In this document: positions 8,228-15,307 of the stretch, one piece after another
Position numbering within the stretch: position 1 is the first letter of the stretch
Layout: each line of letters starts with the position of its first letter
DNA from: a virus
Strand: one strand, 5' to 3'
IMG/VR virus record: IMGVR_UViG_3300000553_000080
Location: 1 to 44,447 of that record
DNA: 44,447 nucleotides
Program-made: the position numbers and the translations under genes
Notes under the pieces: model-generated
What the model was told of the DNA's origin: nothing
Databases searched by the model: none
Seen by the model: the letters and a program-made list of their open reading frames with translations, nothing else

Positions 8228-8731
8228 ATGAAATTCAAAAAATGGACAATCGGTTTCGTGGCGGCGGCGGTCGTGGCTGTTTCGCTATTCACTGGCTGCG
8301 GTTGCAAGACCGGCTCAGGCAATACATCTGTCATTGGCACCGATACCAACGGGCTGCTGTTCGTTTTGGGAAACCCGGTCAGTACCAACCAGTTCGCCGC
8401 AACCATGAAGCTCACCGGGGTAGCGGCGGCAACCATCGCTGGCCGCTCCGATACTAACAGCATCGCCTATTTGCAGGCGGTGGCGACTGGCATTGAGGAT
8501 TTAGTCGGCAGTGGTTCCACGGACCCGAATGCGGTACAGAATATCGCCAATGCATTCACTACTGGAGTTGACCCCAGCGTCATCGCTGGCGTCAATGCAG
8601 GCGTGGCAGCGTACCAGACGTTTCTGGGATATGCGCTGGACCAGAAGTTGAGCAATTGGTCGCTCTACGCAGTGCCGGGACTCACATCATTTGCGCAGGG
8701 TATTTTAACCATTTACCCCACCAGTAAGTGA
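8228..8731 (+). CDS. Putative lipoprotein of the lysis region
   Basis: 167 residues. A basic N-terminus and hydrophobic stretch (FVAAAVVAVSLF) end in a lipobox-like FTGC followed by GC, predicting lipidation at Cys22 or export. The rest is Ala/Thr/Gly-rich and possibly helical. Position after two holin candidates suggests an envelope role such as an outer-membrane spanin, but it lacks a Pro-rich spanin signature. The leader TAAAAATATG has no Shine-Dalgarno. Confidence 0.55.
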   Translation: MKFKKWTIGFVAAAVVAVSLFTGCGCKTGSGNTSVIGTDTNGLLFVLGNPVSTNQFAATMKLTGVAAATIAGRSDTNSIAYLQAVATGIEDLVGSGSTDPNAVQNIANAFTTGVDPSVIAGVNAGVAAYQTFLGYALDQKLSNWSLYAVPGLTSFAQGILTIYPTSK

Positions 8732-8934
8732 ATCCGATCACCTCCATGTTCACCGCTGCGTTCTCAGCGGTGAAAGAAATCTTTTCTTGGGCGTCTGGCC
8801 GAAGCGCCTTGAAGAATGCGGCCAACGTGCAGGCGGCGGCAGCGGCCCAGAACGAAACCGATGCCAACTCAGCGACAAATGCAGCCATCGCCAAAAAGGA
8901 CACCAATGAAATCCGTGAAGAAATCGCAGAATGA
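8728..8934 (+). CDS. Small Ala/Asn-rich protein, unknown
   Basis: 68 residues from a GTG that overlaps the previous stop (GTGA). It begins MNPITSMFTAAFSAVKEIFSW, a possible amphipathic helix, then an Ala/Asn/Glu-rich helical region. The following lipoprotein gene starts inside it. The overlapped arrangement recalls Rz/Rz1 spanin pairs, although this protein has no clear membrane anchor. Confidence 0.5.
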   Translation: MNPITSMFTAAFSAVKEIFSWASGRSALKNAANVQAAAAAQNETDANSATNAAIAKKDTNEIREEIAE

Positions 8935-9289
8935 TTTTTTGCCGTGCCTTTTAGCCGCCGCCATGATTGTAGGGATTCTTTGCCTGCAATCTGGTTGCGT
9001 GTCAACGGTTACGCCAACGGTGGTTAAATCCACAACGGCATCGTGGGATGGTGCAGAGCAAAATAGCGGCTTGCTCGGTTGGACCACCAACGGGCTGGCC
9101 ATCATCACGCCGCACGCTCGCGACCGCTACAATGCATTGGTAGGTGAATACGGGAAACAGTTTGCGCCGACGCTGGTTTGGAATTACGGCATCGGAACCA
9201 CCAGTAGCAACGCATTTACCATCACCCCGGAAGCGTTGGCAGACTTCGCCCGCATGAACCGTTGGCGGAAGGCGGGTAAAACCTTTTAG
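8906..9289 (+). CDS. Lipoprotein, possible outer-membrane spanin-like partner
   Basis: 127 residues starting at ATG 8906, inside the end of the previous gene and in another frame. A basic start (MKSVKKSQ), hydrophobic core (CLLAAAMIVGILCL) and lipobox LQSGC give lipidation at about Cys32. The mature domain (about 95 residues) is compact and ends in a basic stretch. It is the last gene of the lysis-like cassette; a GC-rich hairpin follows. Overlap plus lipobox suggests a spanin analogue, but the mature domain is longer than a typical Rz1. Confidence 0.6.
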   Translation: MKSVKKSQNDFLPCLLAAAMIVGILCLQSGCVSTVTPTVVKSTTASWDGAEQNSGLLGWTTNGLAIITPHARDRYNALVGEYGKQFAPTLVWNYGIGTTSSNAFTITPEALADFARMNRWRKAGKTF

Positions 9290-9320
9290 TTTTCGCGGTT
9301 TCCGCGATGTCTCCAAAAAT

Positions 9321-9348
9321 GGGGCGGATGCGTGATGGCGTCCGCCCC
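9321..9348 (+). terminator. Strong hairpin, possible terminator without U-run
   Basis: GGGGCGGATGC and GCGTCCGCCCC form an 11-bp stem with one G:U pair and a six-base loop GTGATG. Only AATCTATTTC follows, so it is a poor intrinsic terminator. It may stabilise the 3' end of the lysis message or pause polymerase before the tail genes. Confidence 0.5.
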
Positions 9349-9358
9349 AATCTATTTC

Positions 9359-9377
9359 AAAAGTTGACGTTCACCCC
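9359..9377 (+). repeat. Dispersed gene-junction element, copy B
   Basis: AAAAGTTGACGTTCACCCC, identical to copy A at 1068-1086 and ending 9 nt before the ATG at 9387. The constant distance to the start codon argues for a role in initiating expression, or a conserved boundary for module exchange. Confidence 0.75.
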
Positions 9378-9386
9378 TTTGTGGAC

Positions 9387-9743
9387 ATGGGACTCACTGT
9401 TGCACAACAAATGCGGGTAGTCGGATTCAAGGGAAGCCTTGGAGTTCGCGGACGCACAGTCGTTCCCTTCGCCGCTGGCGTCTCCGGCGACGCAATCCTC
9501 GTACTCGTGCAAGAGTTGCCGCCGGTCATGGACATGATTCATTCCGCGCAGGGCGAGAATCCCGTCTATGTGAGCATTACGGCCTTTGCGGGCGGGGTCA
9601 GCAATCCGCGCACGATCACCAATTTTACCGAAGTGGGCGACGACGGAATCCCCTCTGGAAAAAATCACCAAGTCATCGCCTACGAGGAGAACGCCGCCAA
9701 TGTCATTTGCTGGCGTTGGAAGTGTGAATCGCAGCGCAGTTAA
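9387..9743 (+). CDS. Small tail/connector protein, unknown
   Basis: 118 residues (MGLTVAQQMRVVGFKGSLGV...). ATG 9387 is chosen over GTG 9381 because it keeps the 9-nt spacing to the repeat seen at 1096. The protein is beta-rich, with no signal peptide. It is the first gene of the tail module, where head-tail connector or stopper proteins are usual. The next gene begins inside its 3' end. Confidence 0.6.
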   Translation: MGLTVAQQMRVVGFKGSLGVRGRTVVPFAAGVSGDAILVLVQELPPVMDMIHSAQGENPVYVSITAFAGGVSNPRTITNFTEVGDDGIPSGKNHQVIAYEENAANVICWRWKCESQRS

Positions 9744-10554
9744 ACCGGCGCTCCTTGCTATGCCCGTACAAACCGCACAATTCAAAGTGTTCTACCCAGA
9801 GTGGCAGGATGCTTTCGAATACTGGCGTGAAGTCGCTGGCCTAGACATCGTGGCGGCGTGGCGGCAGCAGGCCAAATTGATTGCCGAGCGGCTTATCGGT
9901 GGCGTCGGCGGGGCAAGCAATTGGAATCGCGCCACACCGCCCGGCACGCGGCAACAGGGCGAGAATGCCCTTGTGCGGGATATTTACCGGGCGGTCAAAC
10001 CGTTGAAGGCAGAAGGCTTCCGTGACGTAAAGGTCCGTAAGCGGGTGAATGTGGCTGTCCGGGATAGTGACATCCCGGCCTTACAGGAATTGATTCGTAG
10101 CGGTGTCTTCGGTTCGGCAATGGTGACAGCGACCGTTTTACCGGCGGGCAATGAGTTCACAGCCCACCAGAATTCCCGCAGATCACGCGGACGGGTGACG
10201 ACCAAACATCCGGGCTATGCCGTGCCCGGTGATGCCTACCTGAAAGCCTACGTCAAGGAAGCGAAGGCAACCGTGGGTAACGGCAAAGGCGGCTGGGTGC
10301 CGTCCCTCTTTGCTTTGGGCGGCACTTGTAACGACTGGATTAGCCGTCATGCACGGGCGGGTACTTGTGTGGACAATCTCCGAGTCGGTCAAGAGCCGTT
10401 GAATTTCTCGATGATTAACCGCTCGAAATGGGCCGAGGGCGGCGATGAGGACCGCATTATTGATACGGTGATGGAAGACAGGGCCGAAGCGATTCAAAAA
10501 GACATCGCCTACCGGCTGGAAAGTTCCTTCGCCGGAAGACGGAGGCAAACATGA
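9700..10554 (+). CDS. Tail completion/minor tail protein candidate
   Basis: 284 residues from ATG 9700, which has a rare good Shine-Dalgarno here (GAGGAG, 10 nt upstream). ATG 9760 is an alternative giving 264 residues. The protein is mixed alpha/beta with a basic middle (HQNSRRSRGRVTTKH) and a helical, charged end. Length and its place before a tail-terminator-sized gene fit lambda gpZ or HK97 gp10-like completion proteins. No diagnostic motif is visible. Confidence 0.6.
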   Translation: MSFAGVGSVNRSAVKPALLAMPVQTAQFKVFYPEWQDAFEYWREVAGLDIVAAWRQQAKLIAERLIGGVGGASNWNRATPPGTRQQGENALVRDIYRAVKPLKAEGFRDVKVRKRVNVAVRDSDIPALQELIRSGVFGSAMVTATVLPAGNEFTAHQNSRRSRGRVTTKHPGYAVPGDAYLKAYVKEAKATVGNGKGGWVPSLFALGGTCNDWISRHARAGTCVDNLRVGQEPLNFSMINRSKWAEGGDEDRIIDTVMEDRAEAIQKDIAYRLESSFAGRRRQT

Positions 10555-11024
10555 GCGTGCAACGCTATGACATCGAATGGGCGGCAGCTTCGGGTTTCGC
10601 CTTGTATTTACAATCCAAGATTGATGCCGCCCTGCAAGTTGCTTCGCCGGTCGTTACCATTTTCGACCCCATGGCGGTGGATGAAGCCAATCGCTTTGTG
10701 GTGGAAATCCCGAAGGCGCAGACGATGAATGAAGAAATGGGCAATTTCAATGCTACCTGCAAATGCACGGTCAAAAGCCGCTGGGCACGGGTGACAGTGC
10801 AAGGTGATCTGAATGCCCATTTCAACCGGAGTAATTGGCTGCGCGATGCATTGATGGCCGATTCATTGGTAGCTGATTTGGCGACGTTGCTTATTGCCGG
10901 CGGTGGCGGGCTGGTGATTGATTTTATCCAGCCAAAAAAGAACATGGAAACGGTAGTCCAAGAAAACGGATTTATTTACAGCCACTTTACTTTTGATTTT
11001 AACGGGCATTTCTCAACGACTTGA
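10551..11024 (+). CDS. Tail terminator-like protein
   Basis: 157 residues, translationally coupled by ATGA overlap. It contains an N-terminal helix (YDIEWAAASGFALYLQSKIDAAL) and alternating strands, a pattern typical of gpU-like tail terminators that cap the tube. The assignment rests on size, predicted fold and order between completion and tube-like genes. Confidence 0.5.
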   Translation: MSVQRYDIEWAAASGFALYLQSKIDAALQVASPVVTIFDPMAVDEANRFVVEIPKAQTMNEEMGNFNATCKCTVKSRWARVTVQGDLNAHFNRSNWLRDALMADSLVADLATLLIAGGGGLVIDFIQPKKNMETVVQENGFIYSHFTFDFNGHFSTT

Positions 11025-11031
11025 TGATTTT

Positions 11032-11424
11032 ATGAAACACACGCTCCTATCCCTTATCGGCGTCGCGGCCATTGTGCTGGCGACGATGACATCCCACGCC
11101 ACGCCTACCATGCTGGTCGGCACGCTGGGGACGGTTTCGACGACGCCCTCGAATAGTCCGCCTACCACGGCGCTGACTTACATCCCGACATTGCAACAGT
11201 TCTCGGTGACACACGGGGCGCTGACTTCCACGAACGAAGCCTTGCTTTACTTTCGCGTGACCGTTGACCAGACCAACTATGTAGTCATTGGCAGTTGGTA
11301 TCCGTCTTTTACCAATCCTTGTACGGAGATTGTGAATCAGGGGCAATACAACATCACCAACTTTGTCAACGTGCAATATGTGGCCACGAACACTATCAGC
11401 ATCGGCATCAATTACGGGCAATAA
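11032..11424 (+). CDS. Secreted beta-rich protein with Sec signal peptide, unknown
   Basis: 130 residues from ATG 11032. The signal peptide MKHTLLSLIGVAAIVLATMTSHA has a cleavage-like SHA site near residue 23. The mature chain is Thr/Asn-rich (TNYVVIGSWYPSFTN), similar in flavour to 3979-4419 but not evidently homologous. It is a second exported protein within structural genes. It could be a moron or a displayed accessory protein. Confidence 0.6.
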   Translation: MKHTLLSLIGVAAIVLATMTSHATPTMLVGTLGTVSTTPSNSPPTTALTYIPTLQQFSVTHGALTSTNEALLYFRVTVDQTNYVVIGSWYPSFTNPCTEIVNQGQYNITNFVNVQYVATNTISIGINYGQ

Positions 11425-11450
11425 AACAACCAACAACCAAGAAAAACACC

Positions 11451-11678
11451 ATGAAAAATAAAGCACAATTGTTACAGGCCGCGCAGAAATCCGCCGCTGA
11501 ATCTCTCGGCGAAGTCAATCCGCTTACCTTGCACAAGTTGAAGGCGACCGAGTTTGACGCGCTTGGAATCAGCGCGGAGCATTTCGTTGAATTCTCGCAG
11601 TTCTTCGATCAGGCGCGGGGCGCATACCAGACGTTGACCGCTCACCCGGTCAAGCCGCTGGATGCGGCCAGCGTGTAA
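11451..11678 (+). CDS. Small helical protein, unknown
   Basis: 75 residues from ATG 11451, with leader AAAAACACCATG as at 3979. It is helical (KNKAQLLQAAQKSAAESLG). The following LTLHKLKATEFDALGIS resembles small phage proteins placed just before the tail tube. An upstream in-frame start at 11295 would overlap the previous gene heavily and is rejected. Confidence 0.6.
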   Translation: MKNKAQLLQAAQKSAAESLGEVNPLTLHKLKATEFDALGISAEHFVEFSQFFDQARGAYQTLTAHPVKPLDAASV

Positions 11679-11712
11679 TTGGAAACCACCGAAACCTTAA
11701 CCAAGGATTATT

Positions 11713-12150
11713 ATGGCGAATGACCATATCGGAGTAGCAGGTAACGCGATGTATCGCGGCATCCCGGCGTTTGTTATCACTTGGGGGGCATACTCCCTCA
11801 CCATCTTTAACAGCGTGGACAAGAACCCGAAGGCGGATGTTAAGATGTCAAAGAACAATGTGGGCCAAACCATTGAGATGAATCGGACGGACAAACGCAT
11901 TCAGGTCAAGTCGGCGGCAAAACCCGTGGGAGCAAACGCGGCAGCGGCACAAGCGATTGCGGCCAACCTGCCGCAAGAAATGGACATCATCACCGTGACC
12001 GCAACGGCGGCGGGCGACCCTAGCATTGATTCATCGGCGGGAACGTGCATTGTGGATTCTGCTTCCGCAAAGTGGAGTCCAGAGGGCGAGTTGACCGTTG
12101 ACTTAGCATTCACCAATTGGTTGGGGCAAACTTACGGTGCCTTTGCCTGA
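11713..12150 (+). CDS. Major tail (tube) protein candidate
   Basis: 145 residues, beta-rich with regular strands (GIPAFVITWGAYSLTIFNSV, QEMDIITVTATAAGD, GELTVDLAFTNWLG). Size and fold type match small tube subunits, and it is followed by a chaperone-sized gene and the tape measure, the canonical order. No family motif is certain. Its stop overlaps the next start (TGATG). Confidence 0.55.
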   Translation: MANDHIGVAGNAMYRGIPAFVITWGAYSLTIFNSVDKNPKADVKMSKNNVGQTIEMNRTDKRIQVKSAAKPVGANAAAAQAIAANLPQEMDIITVTATAAGDPSIDSSAGTCIVDSASAKWSPEGELTVDLAFTNWLGQTYGAFA

Positions 12151-12743
12151 TGAATCGTTTCGCCAACAGCATGGAAACGGTGCCGGTGCCGTGTCGAGTT
12201 TTCGGCACGGCACTGCGCCCGTTTTCGTTGGGACATCACTTGCTGTTTGCCCGGTTGGGGTTGCCGTATGCAGATAATCCGCTAGCCAGCGCAGGCGCGG
12301 ATAAGTTCATGCAGGCAATCTTTATCTGTGCCCATACCTACGAGAGCAATCTTGAAGGGCAGTTAGACGGCACTTGGGGAGAAACGTGCGAAGCGTGGAT
12401 GTTTCGCGTGCGCGACACCCAGCCGGATTATTCGGCGGCGGGGCACGTGTTTCAAGCACACTTGCAGGATGGCTACCGGATAGCTCCGGTGTGGCGGCAC
12501 GCAAATAAATCCAAGATTTCACTTTCCGCACCGTGGGAAGAGCTCCTGAAATGCCGGTTGGTGATGGCGGGCTTTACGCTTACCGAAGTTCTCAACGGAT
12601 ATTTGCCGGCGCTCTGGTATGACTATTTTACAGTAATGGAACTGGATATGTTGAAGCATTGCACTGACCCGAAGGACTGGAAAAAGATATTCTACACATT
12701 GGAAGATGCCGTGAACGATAGTCCGCCGGAGGGAACGCCATGA
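12150..12743 (+). CDS. Tail assembly chaperone-position protein
   Basis: 197 residues starting at ATG 12150, overlapping the tube-candidate stop; an in-frame start at 12117 is less likely. It is mostly helical with aromatic residues (FMQAIFICAHTYESN, YLPALWYDYFTVMELDM). It lies between tube and tape measure, where chaperones gpG/gpGT are encoded. No slippery heptamer or -1 extension is seen. It ends in an ATGA overlap with the tape measure gene. Confidence 0.55.
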   Translation: MNRFANSMETVPVPCRVFGTALRPFSLGHHLLFARLGLPYADNPLASAGADKFMQAIFICAHTYESNLEGQLDGTWGETCEAWMFRVRDTQPDYSAAGHVFQAHLQDGYRIAPVWRHANKSKISLSAPWEELLKCRLVMAGFTLTEVLNGYLPALWYDYFTVMELDMLKHCTDPKDWKKIFYTLEDAVNDSPPEGTP

Positions 12744-14035
12744 AGGAATTGAGAGTGGACATTGTGGGTACTACGCGAGGTTTTCAGCAAGCCACGGATG
12801 AGGCCGTGGGTATTGCCAAGAGTGCCGCCGCGCAGATGGAAGAGCGGCAAAAAAAAGCCGACATGCAGGCGACAGACAGCTATGTTAGTTTCTGGCAAAA
12901 TGCGATTCAGAAAAGGGAAGCTTCCGACATGCAGGCGCACGAGAAACGCATGGCGCAAATGCAGAAAGAACTGGAAAGCTATACCCTTACCCAGCAAGAG
13001 ATGAAAAACGGCAGCGGCGGCTACGGCTGGCGCACGGATGAAACGGCAATGCGGGCCAAAGGCGGCGGCGGCGGACGCATGGCCGGCATGATGGCGGGTC
13101 AGGCGGCAATGGGGTTGGCAAGCGGGGCCGGCTTGAAGGAGGTGACACATGGCGCTTTAATGATTTCCGGGTCAATGGGAATAGAAGAGTTTGTGAAACA
13201 TCTGATTGAGGGCAAGGTTGAAGGATTGCGCCGCCTGCCGAATGAGATCATGCATGTGGTCAAGGGTTTCAAAGCATGGGGGGCGTTGATTGCCAGAGGA
13301 ACGCTGGTATTAGCCGCCATCGCGGGGGTTTATGAAATCATTAAAGCCGGTTTGATTTATCACGGTATCGGCACGGCAAAAGCATCGGAGAAAAAGTATG
13401 GGGCGGCCCAAAACACCGAACTGGATAAGGATGGGGAAAGGTTGCGGGGAATTATTGACGAGCGTGAAAAATCGGGGGCATTGAGTAGTAAGCAGGCGGA
13501 AACATTACGCAGTCAGTTAGCCACCCACGCGGGGATTTTGTCCGTGATGAAACAAATGGTGGCATTACAATCCGATGCTTTTGTAAAAGAACAGCAGGCG
13601 GCGGCTCACCGGGCGACTCTCGCTCAACTCGCGGTTCACGAGCGCAATGAAGTGGAATCCGAAGTGAATGCGAAAACGCGGATGATCATGCTGATGCAGG
13701 ATGAAGCGGCGTTGAAACGGGAAATTAAGGCGGCAGAATCCGCCCATGACGAGGGGGCTTATTACAGCAAATATATTGAGTTGTTGCATAAGCAGCATGA
13801 GATATTTGAAACGGGCAAGGAATTACAAAAGGAAGCCAGCAAGGGCCAAAAGACGGACCATGCAATTAGCCACCAGTCGCAGCATGTTGATTCATCCTCC
13901 AGTATGGGGTTATTTCAATCGGTATCGGCGGCGACGAACAATCCACTTTTGGAAGTCAATCAGCGGATGGAAAGGCATCTGGCGAAGATTTCCACGAATA
14001 CCGGGAAGCACGCAACAGACATTCACGCACCATGA
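12740..14035 (+). CDS. Tape measure protein (short)
   Basis: 431 residues. The N-terminus (LRVDIVGTTRGFQQATDEA) is typical of tape measures. Long helical regions flank a hydrophobic middle: a Gly/Met-rich segment near residues 110-140 and a strongly hydrophobic one at about 175-205 (ALIARGTLVLAAIAGVYEII). Tape measure length scales with tail length, so the tail should be short, roughly 60-70 nm by the usual 0.15 nm per residue. Coupled to both neighbours by overlaps. Confidence 0.75.
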   Translation: MKELRVDIVGTTRGFQQATDEAVGIAKSAAAQMEERQKKADMQATDSYVSFWQNAIQKREASDMQAHEKRMAQMQKELESYTLTQQEMKNGSGGYGWRTDETAMRAKGGGGGRMAGMMAGQAAMGLASGAGLKEVTHGALMISGSMGIEEFVKHLIEGKVEGLRRLPNEIMHVVKGFKAWGALIARGTLVLAAIAGVYEIIKAGLIYHGIGTAKASEKKYGAAQNTELDKDGERLRGIIDEREKSGALSSKQAETLRSQLATHAGILSVMKQMVALQSDAFVKEQQAAAHRATLAQLAVHERNEVESEVNAKTRMIMLMQDEAALKREIKAAESAHDEGAYYSKYIELLHKQHEIFETGKELQKEASKGQKTDHAISHQSQHVDSSSSMGLFQSVSAATNNPLLEVNQRMERHLAKISTNTGKHATDIHAP

Positions 14036-14874
14036 CTACACCAGACAGAATCAATTCGACCGGCCAGATCGTGCTAGAGTCCGAGACGCTGGAGAATAAT
14101 TTATCATCCGGCAATGGATATACCCGTGTTTTCACTGGTTCGCTGAACGTCATAAGGTCGCAGCGAGCGATTGAACTGGCGGCGGGCGCAACAATGGTAA
14201 AGGCCGAGAGTGCGGACAACGGCAATTACAAGCTGACGGCGCACTATCCGTATGACGTGCTCAATGGCTCGAATGCGGAAAGGCCGATAAATCAGCACGA
14301 GTTGGACATCGGGTTCGAATCCGTGGAAGTCTATTCCAGTGATGTGATGTTTGCCCAACTGGTTGCGAGTTTTGGGGGTCTGGCCGGGGCGAATGGTGCC
14401 AAAGCCTATTTAAGAGCTTGGGCAGAATGGTTTAAGGAATCGCCGGGGGATGCAGAGGCGATAGCGTATGCGGAGGCTAGTTTTGCAGCAACTTATGCCG
14501 GAGCGCAGTTGGTGCTGATGCTGAATCTATTTCGCGGAATCGCCTATCATGGGCAGGCCAATGCCCAGCAGGTGGTTTCCTCTTACCGCCGTCGCATCAC
14601 CGCCGCCTCCTATTTACAGGTGCAAGGTGCATTTACTGGCGTTGGTCAGATATGGTCGTCGCTGGATGTCACCGCCTTTGAGGGCATCCCGGCCCTTGGG
14701 TTTTTCTCGCTCCCGGCAAACTATCTTTGGCTCAAGAGCGGTCCCCGTGTCGCTATGATTGCCGGCCAGAAAACAGAGGTTTCTTACGAGTACAAATCAT
14801 GCGTGTATGCATGGTCTGGAATTAATGTGGCCTATACCGAAGGCAGCTATCCCGTGACGCTGTTATCTTTCTGA
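14032..14874 (+). CDS. Distal tail protein, unknown
   Basis: 280 residues, coupled by ATGA overlap to the tape measure. Mixed alpha/beta without motifs that identify it: an N-terminal beta region (TGQIVLESETLENNL), a central Ala-rich helix (AKAYLRAWAEWFKESPG) and a beta C-terminus. In siphoviruses this position holds the distal tail protein. Function is inferred only from order. Confidence 0.55.
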   Translation: MTTPDRINSTGQIVLESETLENNLSSGNGYTRVFTGSLNVIRSQRAIELAAGATMVKAESADNGNYKLTAHYPYDVLNGSNAERPINQHELDIGFESVEVYSSDVMFAQLVASFGGLAGANGAKAYLRAWAEWFKESPGDAEAIAYAEASFAATYAGAQLVLMLNLFRGIAYHGQANAQQVVSSYRRRITAASYLQVQGAFTGVGQIWSSLDVTAFEGIPALGFFSLPANYLWLKSGPRVAMIAGQKTEVSYEYKSCVYAWSGINVAYTEGSYPVTLLSF

Positions 14875-14876
14875 TT

Positions 14877-15305
14877 ATGTCTCGCTTGCCCGACAAATTA
14901 TCTGCGAACACGCATGAAGCCGTCCGAATAAATCTGATCATTGATTATCTGCGAAGCCTCACGCCGCACAACTCTGCGACGGCCTTACGAAATAATTTGC
15001 GCCGGAATTGGCCCCCGCCGATTTACGACAAAACGAAATACTATCTCGTTGGCAATTGGGTTTGGGTACGGGCGGCGGATACAATTTGCACGGCGGGAGT
15101 AATTGACCCACTAACAGGACTTACGGTTAAGTCTCTACCCGGCCTTTGGCGGTGTCTGCGAGCGTCTGGCCCGGTCGTTACCACGCCGCCGGGCAATGCG
15201 GCGGGAACGTACTACCGCATTCCGCAAACGCCCTACCCGACGCCGGATGATCCAACGGCGAAAAATATGTTTTGGCTACTGATTTCGCCGGCAGTGAATT
15301 GTTGA
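14877..15305 (+). CDS. Small baseplate-region protein, unknown
   Basis: 142 residues starting 2 nt after the previous stop (TTCTGATTATG). A helical start (EAVRINLIIDYLRSL) is followed by a proline-rich and Trp-rich domain (RNWPPPIYDKTKYYLVGNWV). No family is recognised. It is probably a tail-tip component by position. Confidence 0.55.
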   Translation: MSRLPDKLSANTHEAVRINLIIDYLRSLTPHNSATALRNNLRRNWPPPIYDKTKYYLVGNWVWVRAADTICTAGVIDPLTGLTVKSLPGLWRCLRASGPVVTTPPGNAAGTYYRIPQTPYPTPDDPTAKNMFWLLISPAVNC

Positions 15306-15307
15306 TT

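Noticed and set aside
12100-12760. Programmed -1 frameshift in tail chaperone genes
   Set aside because: No slippery heptamer was found near 12140-12160 or 12735-12745, and the adjoining genes already overlap with normal starts.
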